Below, piece after piece: positions 1 to 5,900 of a stretch of 5,934 nt of DNA; positions within the stretch are counted from its first letter, which is position 1; every line of letters starts with the position of its first letter. A program made the position numbers and the translations under genes. The notes under the pieces are model-generated. The model searched no databases and had not been told where the DNA came from. It saw nothing but the letters and a program-made list of their open reading frames with translations. This DNA comes from Paramuribaculum sp. (GTDB taxonomy: Bacteria; Bacteroidota; Bacteroidia; Bacteroidales; Muribaculaceae). The stretch is taken from NCBI GenBank assembly GCA_029058705.1, contig JAIDXA010000024.1, positions 1 through 5,934 on the forward strand, given 5' to 3'.

Positions 1-195
1 GTCTTCGGTGTCGCGGTCAAATTCAGCTTCGATTTCGCGGGTTATGCGGGCGCAGATGTCGATGTCGACTCCTGTGTCGGAGTCGATCTCAACCGTTATC
101 CGATTGTCGGGCGCTATGTTTATCTCCACAAGGAAACAATCGGTTTCCTCGAGAGTGCGTTCGACAATCCGGCTCATTAGTTGCTTGTCAATCAT
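1..195 (-). CDS. rimP: Ribosome maturation factor RimP, N-terminal part (cut by window edge)
   Basis: RimP is a cytoplasmic assembly factor for the 30S ribosomal subunit. The minus strand reads from an ATG at 195-193 for 65 codons without a stop and leaves the window at base 1, so only the N-terminal alpha/beta domain is visible. It begins MIDKQLMSRIVERTLEE and continues with FLVEINIAPDNRITVEIDSD and then ICARITREIEAEFDRD. This is the usual RimP pattern of a first helix, two beta strands (LVEI...ITVEID) and a second helix ending in a charged D/E-rich turn. Met1 is preferred over Met7 because it gives the full first helix and lies about 60 nt below a good promoter. In many bacteria rimP is followed by nusA and infB, which would lie outside the window on the left. 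The family call is by remembered pattern, not by a search. Confidence is high despite truncation. Confidence 0.9.
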   Translation of the reverse strand, partial: MIDKQLMSRIVERTLEETDCFLVEINIAPDNRITVEIDSDTGVDIDICARITREIEAEFDRDTED

Positions 196-219
196 TGTCG
201 CTGTGAATTTAAATAAAAT

Positions 220-242
220 GGAGGAAGCTGCAGGCTCCCTCC
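220..242 (-). promoter_or_regulatory. Hairpin in the rimP leader, followed by a T-rich tract
   Basis: On the minus strand, GGAGGGAGC (242-234), a 5-nt loop and GCTTCCTCC (228-220) can form a 9-bp stem with one G-U wobble. ATTTTATTTAAATTC follows directly (219-205), and the rimP ATG is 24 nt beyond the stem. Read from the plus strand, the same pairing has an A-C mismatch, so the fold favours the rimP transcript. It could be a weak intrinsic terminator or attenuator, a stabilising 5' structure, or chance. The GGAGG in its first arm resembles a Shine-Dalgarno sequence but is paired and too far from the ATG to act as one. Confidence 0.5.
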
Positions 243-264
243 GTGTCACTCGGTTTTGCTACTG

Positions 265-295
265 CAAAGGTAGTCAATTATTTTGTAATGTGCAA
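265..295 (-). promoter_or_regulatory. Bacteroidetes-type promoter for rimP
   Basis: Reading the minus strand, TTG at 295-293 is followed after 20 nt by TACCTTTG at 272-265. This fits the Bacteroidetes primary sigma consensus of TTG/TTTG at about -33 and TAnnTTTG at about -7. The expected transcription start is near 258-260, giving a leader of roughly 63-65 nt before the rimP ATG. The start site is inferred. Confidence 0.75.
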
Positions 296-395
296 CGGGA
301 TGGCGTTCAAAGGTCGGCGATGCAGAAGAAATGGATTTTAATTAACATGTAATTATTGAAATTTAGCAAAATTTAACTGTGAATTCTGCCGGTGA

Positions 396-427
396 TTGTG
401 ATTACGGTTTTTAAATGATTATTTTTG
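396..427 (+). promoter_or_regulatory. Bacteroidetes-type promoter for the secreted hydrolase
   Basis: TTG at 396-398 is followed after 21 nt by TATTTTTG at 420-427, a full match to TAnnTTTG. The predicted transcription start near 433 leaves a short A-rich leader of about 20 nt before the ATG at 452. It diverges from the rimP promoter, with about 100 nt between the two upstream boxes. No Shine-Dalgarno sequence is visible before the start codon, as usual for Bacteroidetes. Confidence 0.7.
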
Positions 428-451
428 CGGAACAAAACGAAATGAAATTGC

Positions 452-1348
452 ATGCGAAACGAAACTTTTATGCTGGCTTGTCTGGCGCTTGCCTTTTTCA
501 GCCCGGGGCGAATCGTCGCGGCCGACAGAACGCCTGACGGGCTTCCCCGTTACGAGATGGTTTACGGCGATATGGTCAGGACTTATTCGATGTTCATTCC
601 CGACAGTCTTCCCCACGGTGCGCCGCTGGTTGTCTATGCTCATGGCTACGGATCAAAGACACGTTCGCGTAAGGATCTGAATGAGGCGGCGCGACGTCAC
701 GGCTTTGCAGTATGTAATCCGGACGGCAGTCCGGATTCGCGAGGAAAGGACGGATGGAAGGTAGGATATCCGTCGCAGGGGTCGATGACGGTCGATGAGG
801 CGGATTTCTTTCGCGCGCTGCTCGACGAGGTGGCCTCCCGTTTCGGAGTCAGCCGGGAAAATGTGTTTCTCGCGGGCATGTCGAACGGTGGCGATCTGTG
901 TTATCAGTTTGCCTATACCTCTCCGGAGCTGTTCAGGGCCTATGGTTCGGTTGCGGGTTTGACATTTGAAGAAACCTATAACGCCAATAAGCTCACTGAG
1001 CCGGTTGCTTTCATTGAGATTCACGGGACGTCCGACACTGTTTCGTCGTGGGATGGCGATCATCTCAATGCCGGTGGCTGGGGTGCGTATATTCCGGTGG
1101 AGCTGGCGGTGCAGGCGTTGGCTGTCAACAACCGGTGTGCGACTGTCGGTAAGGATTCTGTCGCATCAAAACGCCCGGCCGAGCATCCGGTGTCGCGTTG
1201 CGTTTACGGTGATGCTCCGTCGGGTCGCGATGTCGTGGTCTACCGGGTTGAGGGCGCAGGGCATTCATGGCACGCGGCCGATCTTGATACGGGCGAGCTG
1301 CTTATTGAGTTTTTCTCCCGTTATATTGTTCCAGAGGATGGGCGTTAG
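452..1348 (+). CDS. Secreted alpha/beta hydrolase, PHB depolymerase / feruloyl esterase-like (CE1/LpqC type)
   Basis: This 298-residue protein is a predicted exported serine esterase. Residues 1-24 form a modest signal peptide (hydrophobic from about 7 to 17, likely cleavage after VAA24). LVVYAHGYGS (59-68) carries the HG oxyanion-hole region. GMSNGG (142-147) is the nucleophile elbow with Ser144. HGTSD (191-195) supplies the likely catalytic Asp195, and EGAGHSWH (267-274) the catalytic His271. The order and spacing match the esterase/PHB-depolymerase family, which includes feruloyl and acetyl-xylan esterases and LpqC-like proteins. The substrate cannot be read from sequence; given the host, an ester on dietary or host polysaccharide is more plausible than polyhydroxybutyrate. 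The start at 452 is chosen for the upstream promoter; Met7 (base 470) is an alternative. The gene stands alone, with no SusC/SusD-like or glycosidase neighbour, and ends 3 nt from the convergent meaB. Confidence 0.85.
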   Translation: MRNETFMLACLALAFFSPGRIVAADRTPDGLPRYEMVYGDMVRTYSMFIPDSLPHGAPLVVYAHGYGSKTRSRKDLNEAARRHGFAVCNPDGSPDSRGKDGWKVGYPSQGSMTVDEADFFRALLDEVASRFGVSRENVFLAGMSNGGDLCYQFAYTSPELFRAYGSVAGLTFEETYNANKLTEPVAFIEIHGTSDTVSSWDGDHLNAGGWGAYIPVELAVQALAVNNRCATVGKDSVASKRPAEHPVSRCVYGDAPSGRDVVVYRVEGAGHSWHAADLDTGELLIEFFSRYIVPEDGR

Positions 1349-1351
1349 CTG

Positions 1352-2440
1352 TTATGTCCGCGAAAAATATATGTCGAGTACGTCGCGGGCTGCGGTGAAT
1401 GAGCTTTGGCGGTTGTCGAGGACCCGCTGTTCCTTTTCGGCAAGAACGGCTGCGATTGCCGGATTGTCGTAGAAGTGGCGGCGGAGTTGTTCGTCGATGG
1501 TTTCGTACATCCAGAAACGTGCCTGTTGCAGACGGCGTTTTTCGAAATAACCGTTGTCAGTCACGAACGTGAAGTAGCGGTCGATCATGTCCCAGACTTC
1601 TGCGATTCCGAGTTCATAGTAGCCTGAATATGTAAGCACTTCCGGCTGCCATCCCGAGGCAGTCGGCGGAAACAGGTGCAGGGCGCTGCGGAACTGGGCC
1701 TGTGCGAGCCGGGCGCGGTTGATGTTGTCGCCGTCGGCTTTGTTGATTACGATTCCGTCGGCCATCTCCATTATTCCACGCTTGATTCCCTGAAGTTCGT
1801 CGCCGGTGCCGGCCAGCTGCAGCAGAAGGAAGAAGTCGACCATCGAATGGACAGCGGTTTCGCTTTGCCCTACGCCGACAGTCTCGACAAATATGTTGTT
1901 GAATCCGGCGGCTTCGCACAATACTATTGTCTCGCGGGTTTTGCGGGCGACGCCTCCCAGTGAGCCAGCCGAGGGGCTTGGACGTACGAAAGCATTGGGG
2001 TGTACCGACAGTCGTTCCATCCGGGTTTTGTCGCCGAGGATGCTTCCTTTTGTGCGTTCGCTTGACGGATCGATTGCCAGAACGGCGAGTTTGCCTCCGT
2101 CTTTTAGGACGTGGAGGCCGAAGACGTCAATGCTGGTCGATTTTCCCGCGCCAGGAACTCCTGTGATGCCGATTCTGCGCGACTTGCCTGAGTGGGGAAG
2201 GCATTTTTCGATGACTTCCTGTGCGAGAGCCTGGTGGTCGGGGGCGGTGCTTTCGACGAGTGTCACCGCGCGCGAAAGCCTCGTGATGTCGCCGGCAAGT
2301 ATGCCTTCGACAAGGTCGGATGCGGAAGGCAGACTGCGTTTTTTGCGGCGTTTCAGATAGGGGTTTACTGTCGGTGGCTGACTGACGCCGGAGTTTACTG
2401 TCAGGCCTTTATAATCGGAGTGGTTTTCGGGGTGTTCCAT
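1352..2440 (-). CDS. meaB: Methylmalonyl-CoA mutase-associated GTPase MeaB (ArgK/MMAA family)
   Basis: MeaB is a cytosolic G3E-type GTPase that gates delivery of adenosylcobalamin to methylmalonyl-CoA mutase and protects that enzyme from inactivation. The 362-residue protein is complete. The Walker A/G1 motif is GVPGAGKS (94-101, Lys100). LAIDPSSERTKGSILGDKTRM (about 121-141) and RPSPSAGSLGG (153-163) are family signatures. ETVGVGQSE (186-194) contains the switch region, and NKAD (233-236) is the guanine-specificity G4 motif. A C-terminal helical part (about 275-362) matches the family dimerisation arm. Residues 1-40 form a basic N-terminal extension (YLKRRKKR) that E. coli ArgK lacks but Bacteroides homologues share, as far as I recall. 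No in-frame ATG lies between 2440 and the upstream stop. It is the last gene of a likely operon, 26 nt after a DUF1573 gene. No mutase or epimerase gene is in the window, so its partner is inferred to lie elsewhere. Confidence 0.96.
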   Translation of the reverse strand: MEHPENHSDYKGLTVNSGVSQPPTVNPYLKRRKKRSLPSASDLVEGILAGDITRLSRAVTLVESTAPDHQALAQEVIEKCLPHSGKSRRIGITGVPGAGKSTSIDVFGLHVLKDGGKLAVLAIDPSSERTKGSILGDKTRMERLSVHPNAFVRPSPSAGSLGGVARKTRETIVLCEAAGFNNIFVETVGVGQSETAVHSMVDFFLLLQLAGTGDELQGIKRGIMEMADGIVINKADGDNINRARLAQAQFRSALHLFPPTASGWQPEVLTYSGYYELGIAEVWDMIDRYFTFVTDNGYFEKRRLQQARFWMYETIDEQLRRHFYDNPAIAAVLAEKEQRVLDNRQSSFTAARDVLDIYFSRT

Positions 2441-2466
2441 GCTTGCGGAATGATGGTGATGCGGGG

Positions 2467-3546
2467 TTAATATACTTCGCCGATTACGCGGACTGTCTGT
2501 GTGGGAGCAGTCGGGTCGTTGGCGATGACGGTTATGCGTCCGTTGAGCGGAGTTCCGGCCGCGAGGTGGCTGCAGTCGACCGAGACATTGACAGTCGTTG
2601 ATTTTCCAGGTTTTATCTTGTCGGATTTAAGTTTCAGGCTGATCGCCGGATCGGCTGTGAAGATGCGGCGGATCAGGAGAGGTTTCTTTCCGTTGTTGGT
2701 TATTGAGAACGATTGTGTCAGCTTTTTGTTTTCAGGAGTCAGCCGGCCGAAGTCGACGGTTTCGGTTGAGATTGTGGCCACCGGCGCCTGTGCCTTGTCC
2801 TCGGGCGACATTTTCGAGAAGTCTTCGTTGACGATGACCGTCGTTGCTATTTTTGCAGATCCGTCTGGGTCATTTTCGGAATCGGGAGTCAGTATGAATG
2901 AATCGGATATGACTCCGTAGTCGGGACACCGGTCGGTGTAGGCCGTCAGCGAGAGGGATGCCTGTTCGCCAGGCTTGATTACTTCGGGCCGGAAAAGAGC
3001 ATTGATGTAGGCGGGCAGATTGCTGACAGTCGGGCGCATGTCGTGGTCGGTCGGGTTGTAGATATTGACGGCAGCTGCGAGAACGCGCCCTTTGAGAGCT
3101 TGTCCGAACGGGGTCATTGAGTTGCTCAGCCGTGCTTTTCCGGCTTCGACGGGATAGCGGGCGGCCAGCGTTGATGGCGAACCGATCACCGTGCCTTTTA
3201 TTAGCAGCCGAAATCGTCCGGTGTTGGTTTCGATGCTTATCTCTTTGGAGAATTTGCCGGGGCGTCCGGTGGCGTCATATGCTACGCCGATTACAAGAGT
3301 GTCGCCTGGCAGTACGGGCGTGCGCGGGTATGTGGGGCGCGTGCAGCCGCAATTGGCACGTGCGTTGAGAACGGAAACCGGTTCTGTGCCGGTGTTGACT
3401 GCTTTGAACTGGCAGTCGACGATTCCCAGGTCTTCATGGAAAGCTCCGAAGTTGTTGACTGTCTGAAGCCATTTGAGTTTCGGTTGCGCGTAGGCCGCGC
3501 CGGCGCATAGAATCGAGATGGCCAGAAGGACGGATCGTAGTTTCAT
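2467..3546 (-). CDS. Exported three-domain DUF1573-like protein
   Basis: This 359-residue protein has a clear signal peptide (1-20, cleavage after AYA). The first domain (about 22-122) is a good DUF1573 domain: NNFGAFHED, then VNTGTEPVSVLNARANCGCTRPTYP with the CGC motif at 66-68, the PG turn at 80-81, DATGRPGKFSKEISIETN and LLIKGTV. A second beta-rich segment (about 140-240) and a third (about 256-359: TVDFGRLTPENKK, ITNNGKKPLLI, IKPGKSTTV, ending VRVIGEVY) look like the same Ig-like fold, but both lack the CGC motif. DUF1573 has no established function; its fold resembles ASH/MSP-type Ig-like domains. The protein is expected to be periplasmic or surface-associated. It starts 10 nt after the smaller DUF1573 gene and ends 26 nt before meaB, so co-transcription is likely. 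The three-domain reading rests on my own alignment of motifs and is less certain for the middle segment. Confidence 0.85.
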   Translation of the reverse strand: MKLRSVLLAISILCAGAAYAQPKLKWLQTVNNFGAFHEDLGIVDCQFKAVNTGTEPVSVLNARANCGCTRPTYPRTPVLPGDTLVIGVAYDATGRPGKFSKEISIETNTGRFRLLIKGTVIGSPSTLAARYPVEAGKARLSNSMTPFGQALKGRVLAAAVNIYNPTDHDMRPTVSNLPAYINALFRPEVIKPGEQASLSLTAYTDRCPDYGVISDSFILTPDSENDPDGSAKIATTVIVNEDFSKMSPEDKAQAPVATISTETVDFGRLTPENKKLTQSFSITNNGKKPLLIRRIFTADPAISLKLKSDKIKPGKSTTVNVSVDCSHLAAGTPLNGRITVIANDPTAPTQTVRVIGEVY

Positions 3547-3556
3547 TGTTTTTTTG

Positions 3557-3937
3557 CTATGGGAGTATTACTCCGGAAAATTTGAGTGCGATTTTTTTCG
3601 ATGCCGGTGCGTTTGTCTTGACTTTTACCTCGCGGTTTAATTCTCCTTTTCTTCCTGCCGGGTTGAAGTTGATTGTGATTGTTCCGGTTTTGCCTGGCTG
3701 TATCGGCTGTTTGGGGTAGTCTGGTTTGGTGCAACCGCAACCGCCGTTTGAAACGGAAATGATGACCAGCGGGGTGTTTCCGGTGTTGGTGAAGTTGTAT
3801 GTCGCTTTTACTTGACCTTTCGATGCATGAATGTTTCCTAAATCGAATGATGTGCGGTCGAACTTGATCGCGGAATCGGCAGATGCCCAGATTGACGACA
3901 GCATAAGGCAGAGGAGCAGGGGGATGTATCGTTTCAT
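3557..3937 (-). CDS. Small exported DUF1573 domain protein
   Basis: This is a 126-residue protein with one DUF1573 domain. Residues 1-20 are a signal peptide (MKRYIPLLLCLMLSS..., likely cleavage after ASA20). The domain follows at once: IKFDRTSFDLGNIHASKGQV (24-43), YNFTNTGNTPLVIISVSNGG (47-66), the CGC motif (67-69), TKPDYPKQPIQPG, ITINFNPAGRKGELNREVKV and a final LKFSGV strand. This is nearly the textbook DUF1573 pattern, so the family call is firm, but the function is unknown. The frame stays open upstream to 4219. The start at 3937 is nevertheless preferred because it begins a proper signal peptide, follows an A-rich stretch, and lies about 50 nt below a promoter and beyond the rpsA terminator. 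It is the first gene of the probable three-gene unit with the larger DUF1573 protein and meaB. The Cys at position 10 is not in a convincing lipobox. Confidence 0.9.
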   Translation of the reverse strand: MKRYIPLLLCLMLSSIWASADSAIKFDRTSFDLGNIHASKGQVKATYNFTNTGNTPLVIISVSNGGCGCTKPDYPKQPIQPGKTGTITINFNPAGRKGELNREVKVKTNAPASKKIALKFSGVILP

Positions 3938-3995
3938 TTTTTCGTGCTTTTTTAGTGGGATTAACAGTGTTAGGACGCTTGTGGTTTGCCCGTTG

Positions 3996-4026
3996 CAAAA
4001 ATAATGATTATTTCGTTTGTTGCAAA
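3996..4026 (-). promoter_or_regulatory. Bacteroidetes-type promoter for the DUF1573-DUF1573-meaB unit
   Basis: On the minus strand, TTTG at 4026-4023 is followed after 19 nt by TATTTTTG at 4003-3996. Both boxes and the spacing match the Bacteroidetes primary promoter. The -7 box is the same eight bases as at the hydrolase promoter (420-427). The predicted start near 3990 gives a leader of about 50 nt, ending in A-rich sequence just before the ATG at 3937. The promoter lies about 35 nt past the rpsA terminator, so this unit has its own start. Confidence 0.75.
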
Positions 4027-4060
4027 ATTTGTTTGTCGGGCTTGCGCGCCGGAGAGTGCT

Positions 4061-4095
4061 AAAAGAAAGAGGCGTGCCACACGGCACGCCTCTTT
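4061..4095 (-). terminator. Intrinsic terminator of rpsA
   Basis: The minus strand has a perfect 13-bp inverted repeat, AAAGAGGCGTGCC (4095-4083) and GGCACGCCTCTTT (4078-4066), around a GTGT loop (4082-4079). The T-rich run TTTCTTTT (4068-4061) overlaps and follows the stem. It starts 23 nt after the rpsA stop codon. A strong GC-rich stem and T tract fit a Rho-independent terminator that separates rpsA from the DUF1573-meaB unit. Confidence 0.92.
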
Positions 4096-4118
4096 GATAT
4101 TGACTGACGAGGGTCAGA

Positions 4119-5900
4119 TTATTTGCTCTGGGAGAGCTGTTCTTTAAGAGCGGCAAGAGCTTCGAGGTCGCCGAGAGTGGCGCGCTCGATCTGCTGGTTG
4201 AGCACGGGTGCTTCCTCACGTTTTGCAGCGCGTTTTGCCTTGCGGGCTTCGTTGCGTTCAGCTTTGTTTACATCTTCGTGGATGCGGCTGTGAGAAAGAA
4301 TGATGCGTTTGCTGTCTTTGTTGAATTCGATAACCTTGAAGTTGAGCTTTTCGTCAACTTTGGCCTGGCTGCCGTCTTCTTTCTGGAGGTGTTTTGGAGT
4401 GGCGAAGCCTTCAACACCGTAGGGGAGAGCGACAACAGCGCCTTTTTCAACCATCTCAACGATTGTTCCTTCGTGGATCGAACCGGGGGTGAAGATGGTT
4501 TCGAATACTTCCCAGGGGTTTTCTTCGAGCTGTTTGTGGCCGAGGCTGAGGCGACGGTTTTCTTTGTCGATTTCAAGAACCTGTACCTGGATGTCAGCAC
4601 CGATCTGAGTGAATTCGCTCGGGTGTTTGATTTTCTTGGTCCAGCTGAGGTCGGAGATGTGGATGAGACCGTCAACGCCTTCTTCGATTTCAACGAATAC
4701 ACCGAAGTTTGTGAAGTTGCGAACTTTAGCAGTATGCTGGCTTCCAACGGGGTATTTAACCTCGATGTCTTCCCAGGGATCAGCCTTGAGCTGCTTGATT
4801 CCGAGGCTCATCTTGCGGTCTTCGCGGTCGAGGGTGAGGACAACGGCTTCGATTTCGTCGCCGACCTTCATGAAGTCCTGAGCTGAGCGGAGGTGCTGGC
4901 TCCAAGACATTTCGCTGACGTGGATGAGACCTTCGACACCGGTTGCGATTTCAACGAATGCACCGTAGTCGGCCATCACCACTACGCGGCCTTTGACTTT
5001 GTCGCCGACCTTGAGTTCGGGATCGAGTGCATCCCAGGGATGAGGCATGAGCTGCTTGAGACCGAGTGCGATGCGTTTCTTTTCATCATCGAAGTCGAGG
5101 ATAACGACGTTGAGCTTCTGGTCAAGCTGAACAACTTCTTCGGGATGGGAAACACGACCCCAGGAGAGGTCTGTGATGTGGATAAGACCGTCGACACCGC
5201 CGAGGTCGATGAATACACCGTAGCTTGTGATGTTCTTGACAGTTCCTTCGAGCACCTGGCCTTTTTCGAGCTTGGCGATGATTTCGCGTTTCTGCTGTTC
5301 GAGTTCGGCTTCGATGAGCGCTTTGTGGCTGACAACGACGTTTTTGTATTCCTGGTTGATTTTGACAACCTTGAATTCCATTGTCTTGCCAACATACATA
5401 TCGTAGTCGCGGATGGGGCGCACATCGATCTGTGAGCCGGGAAGGAAGGCTTCGATGCCGAATACGTCGACGATCATACCACCCTTGGTGCGGCACTTGA
5501 TGTAGCCCTTGATGATTTCGTCTTTTTCGAGAGCCTCGTTGATGCGTTCCCATGAACGTGCGGCACGGGCTTTGCGGTGAGAGAGGATAAGCTGACCTTT
5601 CTTGTCCTCCTGGTTTTCGATGAACACTTCAACTACGTCGCCGACTTTGATTTCGGGGTTGTAGCGGAATTCGTTCATGGGGATGATGCCGTCGCTCTTG
5701 TAGCCGATGTTAACCACAGCTTCGCGCTTGTTGAGGGCGATGATGGTACCTTCGATTACGTCTTTGTCTTTGACGGTGTTGAGTGACTCGTCGTAGGTTT
5801 TGGTGAGTTCTTCGCGAGTCTTTTCGCCCTGAGCATCTCCATTCTCATAGGCTTCCCAATCGAAATCTTCGATGGGCGAATTGAATAATTCTTTAGTCAT
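4119..5900 (-). CDS. rpsA: 30S ribosomal protein S1 (bS1), six S1 domains
   Basis: S1 binds mRNA on the 30S subunit and aids translation initiation. The 593-residue protein has six S1 (OB-fold) domains at about 45-108, 125-192, 214-282, 299-368, 386-455 and 473-537. Domains 3, 4 and 5 carry the strongest repeats: GVDGLIHITDLSW (235-247), GVEGLIHVSEMSW (321-333) and GVDGLIHISDLSW (408-420). Domains 1 and 2 are the divergent type that, in E. coli, docks S1 on the ribosome. An acidic N-terminal extension of about 45 residues (SPIEDFDWEAYENGD) is longer than in E. coli S1 but typical of Bacteroidetes homologues as I remember them. The C-terminal tail is basic (KAKRAAKR, 554-561) and then ends in TLGDLEALAALKEQL. 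The ATG at 5900 gives the expected N-terminus. The gene is monocistronic at its 3' end, closed by a strong terminator; its promoter is probably beyond the right edge. Confidence 0.98.
   Translation of the reverse strand: MTKELFNSPIEDFDWEAYENGDAQGEKTREELTKTYDESLNTVKDKDVIEGTIIALNKREAVVNIGYKSDGIIPMNEFRYNPEIKVGDVVEVFIENQEDKKGQLILSHRKARAARSWERINEALEKDEIIKGYIKCRTKGGMIVDVFGIEAFLPGSQIDVRPIRDYDMYVGKTMEFKVVKINQEYKNVVVSHKALIEAELEQQKREIIAKLEKGQVLEGTVKNITSYGVFIDLGGVDGLIHITDLSWGRVSHPEEVVQLDQKLNVVILDFDDEKKRIALGLKQLMPHPWDALDPELKVGDKVKGRVVVMADYGAFVEIATGVEGLIHVSEMSWSQHLRSAQDFMKVGDEIEAVVLTLDREDRKMSLGIKQLKADPWEDIEVKYPVGSQHTAKVRNFTNFGVFVEIEEGVDGLIHISDLSWTKKIKHPSEFTQIGADIQVQVLEIDKENRRLSLGHKQLEENPWEVFETIFTPGSIHEGTIVEMVEKGAVVALPYGVEGFATPKHLQKEDGSQAKVDEKLNFKVIEFNKDSKRIILSHSRIHEDVNKAERNEARKAKRAAKREEAPVLNQQIERATLGDLEALAALKEQLSQSK

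Noticed and set aside
220..240. GGAGG on the minus strand (242-238) as a Shine-Dalgarno sequence for rimP
   Set aside because: It is more than 40 nt from the ATG, inside a predicted stem, and Bacteroidetes rarely use such sites.
8..352. Plus-strand open frame of 114 codons at the left edge
   Set aside because: Its first half is the antisense of the rimP coding region, which matches a known family, and its second half runs through the intergenic region over the rimP leader and promoter. The product is low complexity with no recognisable domain.
1806..2360. Plus-strand open frame of 184 codons opposite meaB
   Set aside because: It is the antisense of conserved MeaB motifs, is rich in Ser, Arg and Pro, and has no promoter or family resemblance.
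2363..2402. GTTTACTGTC repeated at 2363-2372 and 2393-2402, 30 nt apart
   Set aside because: Both copies lie in frame in the meaB N-terminal extension and encode the short TVN repeat (residues 14-16 and 24-26). There are only two copies of 10 bases, with no further units, so coincidence or protein-level constraint suffices.
4066..4095. The strong inverted repeat as a CRISPR, mobile-element end or riboswitch
   Set aside because: It occurs once, sits just after the rpsA stop codon and carries a T-rich tail on the rpsA strand, which fits an intrinsic terminator.
3938..4219. Upstream extension of the small DUF1573 frame into the end of rpsA, which would give a 220-residue protein
   Set aside because: The extension crosses the rpsA terminator and the promoter at 4026-3996 and would bury a good signal peptide in the middle of the protein. 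The start at 3937 explains the data better.
4278..5435. Two long plus-strand frames (4278-4886 and 4893-5435) rich in Asp, Glu, Phe and Val, opposite rpsA
   Set aside because: They mirror the codon pattern of rpsA, and their repeated DVDET-like strings are the antisense of the repeated S1 motifs. They have no promoter and no known domain.
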